Positions 17,648-25,567 are shown, numbered from the stretch's first letter. The stretch is 64,000 bases of DNA from Streptomyces sp. NBC_01298 (GCF_035978755.1 NZ_CP108414.1:2356001-2420000); one strand, 5' to 3'. Program-made: numbers and translations. Notes: generated from the letters alone by a model not told the origin.

Positions 17648-18739
17648 GTCGTCGGCATGGCGGTTTCGCCAGATGATGTAGCGGCGGATCATGCTGCCCT
17701 GCTCCTTGTGGTCGGCATGGTCGGTGCCGTCGAGGGTGAAGTAACGCAGGGCGGTGAACTGGGCCTCAATACGGTTGAGCCAGGAGCTGTTGGTGGGGGT
17801 GTAGGCGATCTCGACGTTGTTCGCCGTGGCCCAGGTGCCCACCCGCTGGCACTTCTTGGTGGTCAGGTGCGGGGAGAAGTTGTCGCAGACGATCGCGATG
17901 CGGACCTTGGCCGGATAGAGGCTGCGCAGGTACCGGCAGAACTCCAGGAACTGGGTGCGCTTCTTGACCGGCTTGATGTGGCCGTAGAGCTTGTCCCTGG
18001 TCAGGTCCAGGGCGGCGAACAGGTGCCGTACTCCGCCGTTGCGGTTGTAGGTCGCCCGCCGCCGACGGCGGGGTTCGCGGTCGGGGTCCTTGTGTTTCCC
18101 GCCGCGCTCGGCCCATTGCCGGCCGGGGTGGGGCATCAGGTTGAGCGGGCCGAACTCGTCCATGCAGAAGATGACTTCGGGTTCGTCGGACTCGGGTATG
18201 ACCTCCCCGTCGGCGATCGCGTAGAGGTGTTCGACCCGGGCCTTCTTGGCCGCGTAGTCCGGATCGCGGGAGGTCTTCCAGGTCTTCAGGCGTTGAAAGG
18301 AGACGCCTTCCTCGCGGAGCAGGATGCGCAGGCCCTCGTGGCTGATGTCGTCGACCACCCCCTCGGCGACCAGGAAGTCCGCCAGCTTGGTCAGGCTCCA
18401 GGTCGAGAACGGCAGGTCGTGCTCGGTCGGCTTCGACTTCGCGATCTTCTTGATCTCGCGCCGCTCGGGCAGCGTGAACGCCTTCGGACGGCCGCCCTTG
18501 TACCTCGGATACAGCGAGGCGAAGCTGTCGGCGTTGAAGTTGTGGATCACGTCCCGGACCCGGTCATCGCTGGTGAACGACACCTCCGCGATCTTCGCCA
18601 CCGGCATGCCCTGCGCGGACAGCAGCACCATCTGGGCCCGCCGCCAGGTCACCACCGACCCGGTGCCCCGGCGGATGATCCGCAGTAGCCGCCCGCCCTC
18701 ATCATCGTCGATCTCGCGTACCCGCACCCGCTCCACCAC
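17624..18739 (-). CDS. IS630-family transposase, C-terminus displaced by IS256
   Basis: 371 codons as it now reads. DDE catalytic residues are present: D194 (FCMDEFGPLN), D286 (IVCDNFSPHL), E325 (NRIEAQF), with an N-terminal HTH (LLSAQGMPVAKIAEVSF). The last residues (SVRFFV) are encoded by the IS256 end. The true last ~17 codons (RRLRAVVDRANVA, stop) lie at 16169-16218 on the far side of the IS256 and rejoin in frame when it is removed. Only a few C-terminal residues are changed, so partial activity cannot be excluded. Start ATG is 3 bp after the phosphotransferase stop: the two are co-transcribed. Confidence 0.9.
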   Translation of the reverse strand: MVERVRVREIDDDEGGRLLRIIRRGTGSVVTWRRAQMVLLSAQGMPVAKIAEVSFTSDDRVRDVIHNFNADSFASLYPRYKGGRPKAFTLPERREIKKIAKSKPTEHDLPFSTWSLTKLADFLVAEGVVDDISHEGLRILLREEGVSFQRLKTWKTSRDPDYAAKKARVEHLYAIADGEVIPESDEPEVIFCMDEFGPLNLMPHPGRQWAERGGKHKDPDREPRRRRRATYNRNGGVRHLFAALDLTRDKLYGHIKPVKKRTQFLEFCRYLRSLYPAKVRIAIVCDNFSPHLTTKKCQRVGTWATANNVEIAYTPTNSSWLNRIEAQFTALRYFTLDGTDHADHKEQGSMIRRYIIWRNRHADDGSVRFFV

Positions 18740-18742
18740 AGA

Positions 18743-19432
18743 TCAGCAGCCTGACCGATCCGTCCAGCCCACACCAGGCCCTTTGCCGACGCCGGCATAC
18801 CGCCGCAACCACGCCGCCTCCGTGGGCGTCAGATTCGGGTCAGCCAGCTTCACCCTGACCGCCTCCTGCATCCGTCCCGCCGGGTCGGTCCGGCAGCTGC
18901 TGCGCATACCGCGCAGCAACAGCGCCCGCCCGAGTCGGGCGGCGAGTCCCGGCACGTCCGCACTGCCCACCGTCACCATGGTCATCGCCACATCGGCAGC
19001 CGGATCACCAGCGCCCGCGTTGCACCAGTCGATCACTACCGGGCCCCGCCGGGTCAGAATGACGTTGCCTGGGTGCAGGTCCAGATGCAGTACCCGGTCA
19101 CCATCTGCCGTGCTGAACCGCTTGGGCAGCCACTCCGGTGCCGGCAGCGCATGCAGCCGGTCGTGCAGGCGGCCCAGCTCCCGGCCGAGAGAACCCACCC
19201 GCCACGGGCGCCGGGCCAGCTCATCCAGCATCGTCGGCCCGGCCAGCCGCTCAAGAACCATGTCGGTGTCGGTGATCTCGTACACCCGCGGCACCGGATA
19301 CCCACATGCCGCAAGGTGCGTCATCAAGCGTGACTCCAGACCGGTTGGCCCCCCGTGCCGGTATCGCCTCAGCACCCTGGACTCATCCAGGGCATACACA
19401 TCAGCATCCCGGCCCTGCGCGATCAACTCCAT
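18743..19432 (-). CDS. APH-family phosphotransferase, transposon passenger
   Basis: 229 residues. Kinase-fold hallmarks of aminoglycoside/choline-type phosphotransferases: an N-terminal loop GRDADVYALDESRVLRRY with the ATP-lysine position taken by arginine, MVLERLAGPTML hinge, catalytic HLDLHPGN (H116, D118, N123) and metal-binding D135 in VIDWCNAG. Shorter than drug-modifying APH enzymes (about 260-300). It could phosphorylate an antibiotic or a metabolite; nothing here fixes the substrate. It lies between the right inverted repeat and the transposase of the IS630 element, in the same direction, so it moves with it. The promoter must be in 19433-19496, largely inside the repeat. Confidence 0.85.
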   Translation of the reverse strand: MELIAQGRDADVYALDESRVLRRYRHGGPTGLESRLMTHLAACGYPVPRVYEITDTDMVLERLAGPTMLDELARRPWRVGSLGRELGRLHDRLHALPAPEWLPKRFSTADGDRVLHLDLHPGNVILTRRGPVVIDWCNAGAGDPAADVAMTMVTVGSADVPGLAARLGRALLLRGMRSSCRTDPAGRMQEAVRVKLADPNLTPTEAAWLRRYAGVGKGPGVGWTDRSGC

Positions 19433-19468
19433 GCGGTGCAGTCTGCATTGATGGCCCAGCCCTCGCCA

Positions 19469-19496
19469 ACAGGGCGAACGTTGCCTGACGCGGCAC
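19469..19496. repeat. IS630 transposon right inverted repeat
   Basis: 28 bp, exact inverted copy of 16161-16188, followed by the TA target at 19497-19498. Confidence 0.9.
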
Positions 19497-19510
19497 TAGC
19501 AGCCTGAGCA

Positions 19511-19542
19511 GCGCCCCAGCCTCTCCCCCGAGGCTGGGGCGC
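19511..19542 (+). terminator. Intrinsic terminator of the split gene
   Basis: 13-bp perfect stem GCGCCCCAGCCTC/GAGGCTGGGGCGC with a 6-base loop, starting 3 bp after the TGA of the gene that the IS630 transposon interrupts. Confidence 0.85.
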
Positions 19543-19548
19543 CCCTTC

Positions 19549-19758
19549 GTGCACGCCACCATCACTGGTCGGCGCAGGATACGCACATGGACATCCGCGC
19601 TCGCCTCGCCCTTCGCCGGGGTGACGGTGCGGACGCCGCATCACTACGACAAGGCAGGGCTGTTCTCGCCCAGTGACCGCAGCCACGCCAGATACCGGTT
19701 TCACAGTGAGGCTGACCTGCTCCGTCTCCAGCAGACCGTGCTACTGCGGCAGAACTGA
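19549..19758 (+). pseudogene. MerR-family regulator fragment
   Basis: Residues from about 26 read GVTVRTPHHYDKAGLFSPSD and RSHARYRFHSEADLLRLQQT, the DNA-binding wing of MerR/TipA-type regulators (usual form RTLHHYDEIGLL and RYRFY). Only ~45 residues remain before a stop, and the effector domain is missing. The N-terminal residues before it are not MerR-like. Dead remnant, cut on the right by the IS481 remnant. Confidence 0.7.
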
Positions 19759-19759
19759 A

Positions 19760-19900
19760 GTGGGCGCACTCGGATGGACGGCGCGATAGCCGGCACCACG
19801 CTCCTTGAGGCGACTTGCCGTCCACGGGTCTTGTGGCCGCCGCCCTTGGGGATGTTGCCCAGTTCCTTGATGTCAACGTGAACGAGTTCACCGGGCCGTT
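19760..19900 (-). mobile_element. IS481-family transposase remnant
   Basis: The minus strand encodes GELVHVDIKELGNIPKGGGH followed by KTRGR, the strand around the first catalytic Asp of IS481-type DDE transposases, then after a frameshift RLKERGAGYRAVHPS. Nothing before or after remains of the gene. Confidence 0.75.
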
Positions 19901-19948
19901 AGGAATCAGTGGCAATCGGTCAAGGTGGCACAGGAGACCCAGTTCTAA

Positions 19949-19995
19949 ATGTCCTTTGTCATCCAAGCGAGGCGTTTGACAGCGAACCCAGTCGT
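19949..19995. repeat. 47-bp inverted repeat, left copy
   Basis: Reads ATGTCCTTTGTCATCCAAGC to GCGAACCCAGTCGT; matches the reverse complement of 23143-23189 at 41 of 47 positions. A further partial copy, GACAGTGAATCCAGCCG, follows about 30 bp later. Confidence 0.75.
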
Positions 19996-20117
19996 TTCGG
20001 CTTCTCTGACAGTGAATCCAGCCGGAGGGCTGATCATTCTGGATGTCGGATGTCGGTATCGACAGGGATGGAGAGCACGGCCCCCGTGCTCTGAGGCGCC
20101 TTGGGTGGGTAACGAGC

Positions 20118-20825
20118 TCACACCGTGACTTCCGGTTGTTCCGGGCTGAGGTAGTGCACGCGCGTCTGCTCGGCGTGGAGCATCAGCAGGCCGCGCAACT
20201 CCTCGGCGGCGGTCTTGAGGTGGTGGCCGTCGCGGGTGGCGTGGAGGGTTTCGAGGACGAAGGCGACGTGGGTGGAGTCTTCGGTGACGCGGGTGCGGTG
20301 GGCGTCGCGGTGGTTCCAGTGGCGGGTGAGGACGCCGGTGGTGTCGGCGTAGATGATCTCGCCGGGCTTGGGGTTCTCAATGGTGCCGGGTTCGCCGAGC
20401 GGGGTGAACTCCTCGGTGCCGTCCGCGTACCGGATGTCGACGTTGCCGGTGACGTGGTCGAGGTCGAAGGCGCCGGCGGGCAGGCCGTGGCGGACGGAGA
20501 CGGCGTTGTAGGAGTCGACGGCCGGGTTGATCTGCGGCAGCGTCCCCTTCTTGGCGAGGCGGCGTCCGAGGGCGTCGACGCTGGGGCGGACGCGGCGGGG
20601 GTTGGTACCGAAGGAGCGGTAGGCGGTGTGCCATGCCTCGATGCGCGGGTCGGTCTCGCCTGCGGGCTGCCAGGCCCCGTCGGAGAGTTGCTGCTCCAGC
20701 GTCTCCATGACGGCGACGGTGTCGGGCCAGGGCTCGTGGCCTCGCAGGCCGGTGGCGGTGACCACGGCGATGAGGGTGTCGGAGAAGGCGTCCGCGACGG
20801 CGGGGGCGATGCGGAAGGAGGTCAT
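20118..20825 (-). CDS. B3/B4 (PheT-like) domain protein
   Basis: 235 residues beginning MTSFRIAPAVADAFSDTLIA. The body (TGLRG, AWHTAYRSFGTNPRRVRPSV, LPQINPAVDSYNAVSVRHGL, GAFDLDHVTGNVDIRYADG, NPKPGEIIYADTTGVLTRHW, NHRDAHRTRVTEDST) matches stand-alone B3/B4 domains, which are related to the editing domain of phenylalanyl-tRNA synthetase beta chain and may hydrolyse mis-charged tRNA or bind amino-acid-like ligands. All core motifs are present. It is followed upstream on the same strand by PaiB and EamA genes, forming a probable three-gene operon. Confidence 0.88.
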   Translation of the reverse strand: MTSFRIAPAVADAFSDTLIAVVTATGLRGHEPWPDTVAVMETLEQQLSDGAWQPAGETDPRIEAWHTAYRSFGTNPRRVRPSVDALGRRLAKKGTLPQINPAVDSYNAVSVRHGLPAGAFDLDHVTGNVDIRYADGTEEFTPLGEPGTIENPKPGEIIYADTTGVLTRHWNHRDAHRTRVTEDSTHVAFVLETLHATRDGHHLKTAAEELRGLLMLHAEQTRVHYLSPEQPEVTV

Positions 20826-20866
20826 GGGAGGGGTTTTCCGTTCCTTCGTGCGTATGGGGCGGGTGG

Positions 20867-21514
20867 TCAGGGCTTCCAGGGGCCGATGCGGTCCAGGCGG
20901 CGGCGCTGCTGGAGCGCGGTGGCAGCGTCGAGGCCCTGGCCGCGTTCGGTGAGGTGGTCGGCGACGGCGGTGCGGTGCTCGACGGGCTTGTGGTCGTCGT
21001 ACTTGAACTTCGCCCGTACGTCGGTGACTTTCAGGCGCAGGCCGCGGATGCCGGGCAGCATCCGGCCGTACGGGGGCTGGTCGACGGAGATGGGGGCGTG
21101 GTCGCCGTCGGGCTGGAAGTGGGCCATCTGGCGGCGCAGCAGCTCGGCCTTGTCCTCGGGGTCGTCGACGATTGTGGCGCGGCAGGTGAACTGGACGGCC
21201 GTGTAGTAGCTGGTGGGGACGCCGTCGATGGGTGGGGTGTCCGGCTTGGCGCGCCAGGGACCGGGGATGAAGGCGTAGTCGCCGAAGACGGTGAACAAGA
21301 CGTTCGGGTCGTGCTCGATCGCCGTCCAAACCGGGTTGGGCCGGGCGAGGTGGACCAGGAGGTGGCCGGTGTCGCTGGTGAAGTGGGTGGGGACGGCTAC
21401 GGGCGCCTGACCGGGCAAGCCGTTGACGCCGAGGAGGCCGAAGTCGTGGCCTTCGGCGATCCAGGTCTGCCATTCGGCTTCGTCCAGGCCGGCGTCCCAG
21501 GACTGGATGAACAT
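20867..21514 (-). CDS. PaiB-type FMN-binding negative regulator
   Basis: 215 residues with the split-barrel fold of PaiB: HDFGLLGVNG, AVPTHFTSDTGHLLVHLARP, NPVWTAIEHDPNVLFTVFGD, YAFIPGPW and SYYTAVQFTCRATIVDD. In Bacillus this family represses sporulation and protease genes; most homologues are simply FMN/heme-binding flavoproteins. Usual length. It sits between the B3/B4 gene (41 bp downstream) and the EamA exporter, all on the minus strand. Confidence 0.87.
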   Translation of the reverse strand: MFIQSWDAGLDEAEWQTWIAEGHDFGLLGVNGLPGQAPVAVPTHFTSDTGHLLVHLARPNPVWTAIEHDPNVLFTVFGDYAFIPGPWRAKPDTPPIDGVPTSYYTAVQFTCRATIVDDPEDKAELLRRQMAHFQPDGDHAPISVDQPPYGRMLPGIRGLRLKVTDVRAKFKYDDHKPVEHRTAVADHLTERGQGLDAATALQQRRRLDRIGPWKP

Positions 21515-21565
21515 GCTGGTCTCCTTGCGAGGCGGTGGTGCGGTGGTGCGGTGGTGCCGGAGCCC

Positions 21566-22402
21566 TCAGGTGAGGGCGAGGAGGCTGACGGCGACGGCGG
21601 CGATGCCCAGGCCGACGAGCTGTCCACGGTGGACGCGTTCGGCGAGCACGCTGCGGGCGAGCAGGACGGTGCCGGCCGGGTAGAGGGCGGTGATCGTGGC
21701 GACGACGGCGAGGTCCCCGCTGCGGGCGGCGAACAGGAACAGCAGGTTCGCCACCGAGTCCAGCACGCCGGCGGCGGCCGAGATCGCGTACGCGGGCTTC
21801 TCCGTCCCGAGCTTGCGGTACATCAGTCCGGCCGCGGCCAGGGTGACGGCGGAGGAGACCGCCCGCCCGATGATCAGGGGTGCCACGCCGCTGTCGGACG
21901 GGGCCTGGTGCAGGAAGATCAGCTGAAGCGCGATGGCAGCGCCGGCCCCGAGGGCCAGCAGCAGAGCGGTACGCGACGGGCGGGCCGATCCGGCGCCGTG
22001 ACCGGCGCTGACCATCACCACCGCGGCCAGAGCGAGCGGCAGCCCGATCAGACCGGCGGTGCCCAGGTGCTCACCCTGGAGCAGGCCCACGCCGACCGGC
22101 AGCATGGCCGACACGAGGGCGGTGACGGGCGAGAGCACGTTCATCGGGCCGATCGCCAGGGTGCGGTAGAGCAGGGCGAACGCGGCGGCCGAGGCCACGC
22201 CGGAGGCGGCGCCCCAGCCGAGCGCGGCGGGGCTGAACGAGGCGCCGAGCACGGGCCACAGCAGCAGCTCGACTGCCAGGCTGGCCGGCGCGGCGATCAT
22301 CACCGTGCGCAGCACGTGGGCCTTTCGGGCGCCCAGACCGCCGAGGAAGTCGGCGCATCCGTAGGCCAGCGAGCTGCCCAGGGCCAGCAGTAGAGCTATC
22401 AC
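21566..22402 (-). CDS. EamA/DMT-family exporter
   Basis: About 278 residues from the GTG at 22402 (AAGGGA upstream); the longer open frame above it covers the operator region and is unlikely to be translated. Ten hydrophobic segments in two halves of five, with the EamA pattern LLLALGSSLAYGCADFLGGL at the start of repeat one and LLLALGAGAAIALQLIFLHQ at repeat two. Such proteins export amino acids or metabolites. Divergent from the XRE-cupin regulator with three GAACGACC boxes between them, so it is probably under control of that regulator. Cytoplasmic membrane. Confidence 0.88.
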   Translation of the reverse strand: MIALLLALGSSLAYGCADFLGGLGARKAHVLRTVMIAAPASLAVELLLWPVLGASFSPAALGWGAASGVASAAAFALLYRTLAIGPMNVLSPVTALVSAMLPVGVGLLQGEHLGTAGLIGLPLALAAVVMVSAGHGAGSARPSRTALLLALGAGAAIALQLIFLHQAPSDSGVAPLIIGRAVSSAVTLAAAGLMYRKLGTEKPAYAISAAAGVLDSVANLLFLFAARSGDLAVVATITALYPAGTVLLARSVLAERVHRGQLVGLGIAAVAVSLLALT

Positions 22403-22427
22403 GAGACGATCCCTTAAGATTGCAATG

Positions 22428-22492
22428 GAACGACCAAACCGTACAACGGAACGACCACCCCTTGTCAATCGAACGACCGGGTGGTCCATTCC
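22428..22492. promoter_or_regulatory. Triple GAACGACC operator between exporter and regulator
   Basis: GAACGACC occurs at 22428-22435, 22449-22456 and 22471-22478, i.e. 21 and 22 bp apart (two helical turns), followed by the inverted form GGTGGTCCATTCC at 22480-22492. The outer ends CAATGGAACGACC and GGTCCATTCCATTG are nearly mirror images. Position between divergent genes marks it as the probable XRE-regulator binding region. Confidence 0.7.
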
Positions 22493-22521
22493 ATTGACCG
22501 ACCGATGGGGATGGTGACCAG

Positions 22522-23106
22522 GTGCCCGAGACAGAGGCGGCCCTGCGCACGCTCGCGCACAACGTCCGCTCGGCCCGAACTCGCGCGGGCCTGTCGCTGG
22601 ACGAGCTCGGCCGCCGGGCCAAGGTCAGCAAGGGAGCCCTGGTCGGACTGGAGAAGGCGCAGGGCAATCCGAACTTCGCGACCCTGGTCCGGCTGGCCGA
22701 CACGCTGGGCCTCTCGGTCTCCGCGCTGATGGAAGGTCCGGCCGAAGGGCGCGTCCGTGTGGTCTCGGCCAGCGCCGTGATGCCGCTATGGGCGGGCGAG
22801 CGGGGCAGCGAGGCCCGGCTCATGCTGACGACCTCGGGCCCCGCTCCGGTCGAGGTTTGGCGCTGGCGCCTGGAGCCGGGCGAGGAGTACCCCAGCCACC
22901 CCCATCAGGCCGGCGTCGTCGAGACCGTCAGCGTCATCGCAGGGCGCATGGTCCTGATCGTCGACGGCACGGAGCACCCGGTCGAGGCCGGGCAGACCGC
23001 CACGTTCGAAAGCGATGTCCCCCACACCTATCGCGGGGTGGGCGACGAGACCTGCCATCTGATCATGACTGTCCATCTGCCGCCCGGGCCCGCATCCGCG
23101 GCCTGA
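22522..23106 (+). CDS. XRE-family regulator with C-terminal cupin
   Basis: 194 residues. Residues 8-62 are a lambda-repressor-type HTH (NVRSARTRAGLSLDELGRRA, KVSKGALVGLEKAQGNPNFA, TLVRLADTLGLSVSALM). Residues 105-180 form a cupin (EPGEEYPSHPHQAGVVETVS, GRMVLIVDGTEHPVEAGQTA) with the first motif's histidines present. This build (PuuR/SutR-like) usually represses genes for uptake or export of a small metabolite that binds the cupin. GTG start. Divergent from the EamA-PaiB-B3/B4 operon, which it likely regulates together with itself. Confidence 0.9.
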   Translation: MPETEAALRTLAHNVRSARTRAGLSLDELGRRAKVSKGALVGLEKAQGNPNFATLVRLADTLGLSVSALMEGPAEGRVRVVSASAVMPLWAGERGSEARLMLTTSGPAPVEVWRWRLEPGEEYPSHPHQAGVVETVSVIAGRMVLIVDGTEHPVEAGQTATFESDVPHTYRGVGDETCHLIMTVHLPPGPASAA

Positions 23107-23142
23107 CCCGTCCGCGGATGGCAACCAGTCCGCTCGCCCTGG

Positions 23143-23189
23143 ACGACTGGGTTCGCCGTCAATCGCCTTGATTGGATGTCAAAGGACAC
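23143..23189. repeat. 47-bp inverted repeat, right copy
   Basis: Reverse complement of 19949-19995 with six mismatches; it starts 37 bp after the stop of the XRE-cupin gene. Confidence 0.75.
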
Positions 23190-23641
23190 TAAAACACGAC
23201 CTCGGAGCGTCCTGAAGATCTTGAAATCCCGCCCGCCTTGCACCGGTTCATGCCGATCGACATTGACCGGCAATCCGGGATGAGCCGGGCCGCCAGAGCA
23301 AGATCTTCAGCGGTCTCCTAGCCGGTGTCCGGCTCGGCGGGCGGCGGCGCACGCGAGAATCGTCCCGCCCAAGATCCGCAGGATGCCGGCGCCCGGCGCG
23401 CGGCAGTCCTCGCGGTGGCGACCGCCGCGACCGCCGGGGACCGTCCCGTGCCACTGGCCGGCTCGGCCTACGACTCGTGGACCCTCGACTTCGACATCGC
23501 GGTCCTCAGGCTCAACGGAGCACCGGCTCTCTGAGGAGCACCCACGGCGTCCACGACGAAGCCGCGCCGGGTCGGGCCGAAGCCCGGCAGATCCCGGCGC
23601 GGCTCGGCCGCGGTGGACGAACGAATGGAGGGTCGGGGCTG
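23190..23641. other. 450 bp with no recognisable gene
   Basis: No frame shows a known family on either strand. The stretch is GC-rich with coding-like bias in pieces, probably decayed sequence beyond the right 47-bp repeat. Confidence 0.4.
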
Positions 23642-24169
23642 TCAGGGGCCTCGACGGTCAGCCGACCGCGGGAACCCGCCGGCTGCCTCGGACCAGGAAG
23701 ACGGCAACAAGCGAGAAGACGATCCGGGCGGAAGGGCGAGTATCGCGATGACGATCTTTCCGCTCTCGGTCTCCTCGACCGACCAGGCACTGGCGAGGCT
23801 GTCCACGATGAACAGGCCGCGCCCGCTCGCAGCCACCGTCCCTTCGTCAACAGATGAGTTCGAAGGCCGGACAGGGAGGGCAGTGATGTCGGCCCCGCGG
23901 TCAACGACGCCCAATGCCGCACCGAACTCGTAGGCCTCAACCCTTATGAGGACCGCACCACTGCTGTGCTGGATGGCGTTGGCGATGAGCTCGCTGGCCA
24001 CCAGCATGGCGTCGAAGAGCTGATCCTCCGCCTTGCCGTCCAGGACGTCGGCCAGGACGGTACGGGCGGCGCGCTGCGGAGCATCAAGTCCGTCGAGCAC
24101 CACATCACGCTGGATCAACAGGTCTCCGAGGCTCCGGTCATGCACCAGTTCAGCAGTTGTCGGGGGCAT
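23642..24169 (-). CDS. Anti-sigma/histidine-kinase-type ATP-binding protein
   Basis: 175 residues. GHKL ATPase motifs: N box LVASELIANAIQHSSG (about 57-72), G1 box VVDRGADIT, and G2 box ASGRGLFIVDSLASAW. This is the RsbW/SpoIIAB-like stand-alone HATPase class that is abundant in Streptomyces and binds or phosphorylates anti-sigma antagonists. The start ATG has GGAGACG upstream. It lies 27 bp after the permease gene on the same strand, so it is probably transcribed with the second nitrilase operon; a functional link is unclear. The C-terminus after residue 150 is disordered. Confidence 0.88.
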   Translation of the reverse strand: MPPTTAELVHDRSLGDLLIQRDVVLDGLDAPQRAARTVLADVLDGKAEDQLFDAMLVASELIANAIQHSSGAVLIRVEAYEFGAALGVVDRGADITALPVRPSNSSVDEGTVAASGRGLFIVDSLASAWSVEETESGKIVIAILALPPGSSSRLLPSSWSEAAGGFPRSADRRGP

Positions 24170-24196
24170 CGTCGTCTCCTCGCATCGGGAGGGGAG

Positions 24197-25567
24197 CTAC
24201 GCGGCGACTCTGTCCGTGGCCGCGGTGTCGTCGTCGAAGGTCATCTCCGGTGCGGGTCGGCGGAATCCCCTGGTCAGGACGGCCAGGTAGACGACGCCGA
24301 TCGCCAGCCAGACCCCGCCGATCTGGAGTGCGACGTCACCGAGCCTCGTGAGCAGGTAGAGGGAAACGCCCGCGCCGATGGCCGGCATCACCAGGTACGA
24401 GAAGAAGTTGGGGGTGCGGCCCTGCCTGCGCTCACGGACCAGGTGGGCGATCACGCACACGTTCACCAGGGCGAAGCCGAGGAAGGCGCCGAAGTTGATG
24501 AACGAGGTGGCTGTGGTCAGGTCGAGCTTCATGGCGATGACACCGGCGGCCGCGGTCAGCAGCAGGTTCAAGACGGGCGTGCCGGTCTTCCCCGACAGGT
24601 TGCCGAAGACGGCCTTGGGCAGCGCGCCGTCACGTCCCATGACGTACATGAGGCGGGCGGCGGAGGCTTGCAGGGCGATACAGGAGGCGATGGATCCGGC
24701 GATGGTGACGAAGTTGATGACCTCGGCGTACGTCTCGCCGCCGACCTGGACCTTCAGATGGTAGGCGGCCGCGTCGACGTCGGCGAACTCCGCGCCGGGG
24801 TGGACCAGTTGCATCACGAAGGACAGCACGATGAAGATCGCTCCGGCGGCAATGACGCAGCCGATGATGGCGCGGCCGATCGTCCTCGCCCCACCCCTGG
24901 CCTCCTCGCCCAGCGTGGAGACGGCGTCGAAGCCGAGGAAGGAGTACGCGGCGATGGCAGCGGCCGCAGTGACCGCGCCGATCGAAGTGCCGGAGTTCCA
25001 CAGGGCGTCCGTGGCGGGGGCGGAGGAGCCGTGCTTGCCGAGGAAGACGACACACAGGGTGGCGAAGAGGACCAGCGACCCCAGGGCGATGAACATCAGG
25101 ACCTTGTTGACGCGGTCCGCGAGCTTCATGCCGAAGACGTTGATGGCGGTGGTGATGCCCACCGAGACGATCAGCCAGACCCACTTGGGTATCGCAGGGA
25201 ACTGGGCGTGGAAGTAGATCGCCGTGATCAGCCAGCCGACCATCGGGATGAAGAAGTAGTCGAGCAGCATCGCCCAGCCGGACAGGAAACCGAGGCGGCT
25301 GTCAAGCATCTTGCGGGCGTAGGTGTAGACCGACCCCGCGCCGGGCACGGCGCGCGCCATCTTCGCGTAACTCAGCCCCGTGAGCAGCATCGCGAGGGTG
25401 GCGACGGCGAACGCGGTCGGGGCCACGCCACCGCTGGTGGCGGCGACCACGCCGAAGATCGTGACGACGATGCCAGGGGAGATGTAGGCCAGGCCGAACA
25501 GGACGACGGAGAAGAGGCTCAGGTCGCCCTTCAGTCTCATGCTGTTCCCAGTGGTCTCGCTGTTCAT
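24197..25567 (-). CDS. APC-family amino-acid permease
   Basis: 456 residues with 12 predicted membrane helices: SLFSVVLFGLAYISPGIVVT at the N-terminus with the conserved unwound helix, GVAPTAFAVATLAMLLTGLS, KMARAVPGAGSVYTYARKML, FLGFDAVSTLGEEARGGART in helix 6 and LQASAARLMYVMGRDGALPK in the loop. This signature is that of amine/amino-acid importers such as PuuP-like and YfnA-like proteins. The ATG overlaps the nitrilase stop (ATGA), so uptake and hydrolysis are coupled as in the first nitrilase operon, but with a different transporter class. Cytoplasmic membrane. Confidence 0.93.
   Translation of the reverse strand: MNSETTGNSMRLKGDLSLFSVVLFGLAYISPGIVVTIFGVVAATSGGVAPTAFAVATLAMLLTGLSYAKMARAVPGAGSVYTYARKMLDSRLGFLSGWAMLLDYFFIPMVGWLITAIYFHAQFPAIPKWVWLIVSVGITTAINVFGMKLADRVNKVLMFIALGSLVLFATLCVVFLGKHGSSAPATDALWNSGTSIGAVTAAAAIAAYSFLGFDAVSTLGEEARGGARTIGRAIIGCVIAAGAIFIVLSFVMQLVHPGAEFADVDAAAYHLKVQVGGETYAEVINFVTIAGSIASCIALQASAARLMYVMGRDGALPKAVFGNLSGKTGTPVLNLLLTAAAGVIAMKLDLTTATSFINFGAFLGFALVNVCVIAHLVRERRQGRTPNFFSYLVMPAIGAGVSLYLLTRLGDVALQIGGVWLAIGVVYLAVLTRGFRRPAPEMTFDDDTAATDRVAA

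Larger units (their letters stand above)
16161..19496 (-). mobile_element. IS630-type transposon with phosphotransferase passenger
   Basis: Bounded by perfect 28-bp inverted repeats (16161-16188 and 19469-19496, starting GTGCCGCGTCAGGC) and flanked by TA on both sides, the IS630 target duplication. It contains, on the minus strand, an APH-family phosphotransferase gene followed 3 bp later by an IS630 transposase gene; the transposase stop codon lies inside the left inverted repeat. A later IS256 insertion (16219-17647) interrupts the last codons of the transposase. Without the IS256 the element is about 1.9 kb, longer than a plain IS630. Confidence 0.85.

Noticed and set aside
16158..19499. 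IS701-type ends suggested by CTAG at both borders
   Set aside because: The IS630 transposase stop codon lies inside the left repeat and the host gene rejoins in frame with a 2-bp TA target, so the repeats belong to the IS630 element.
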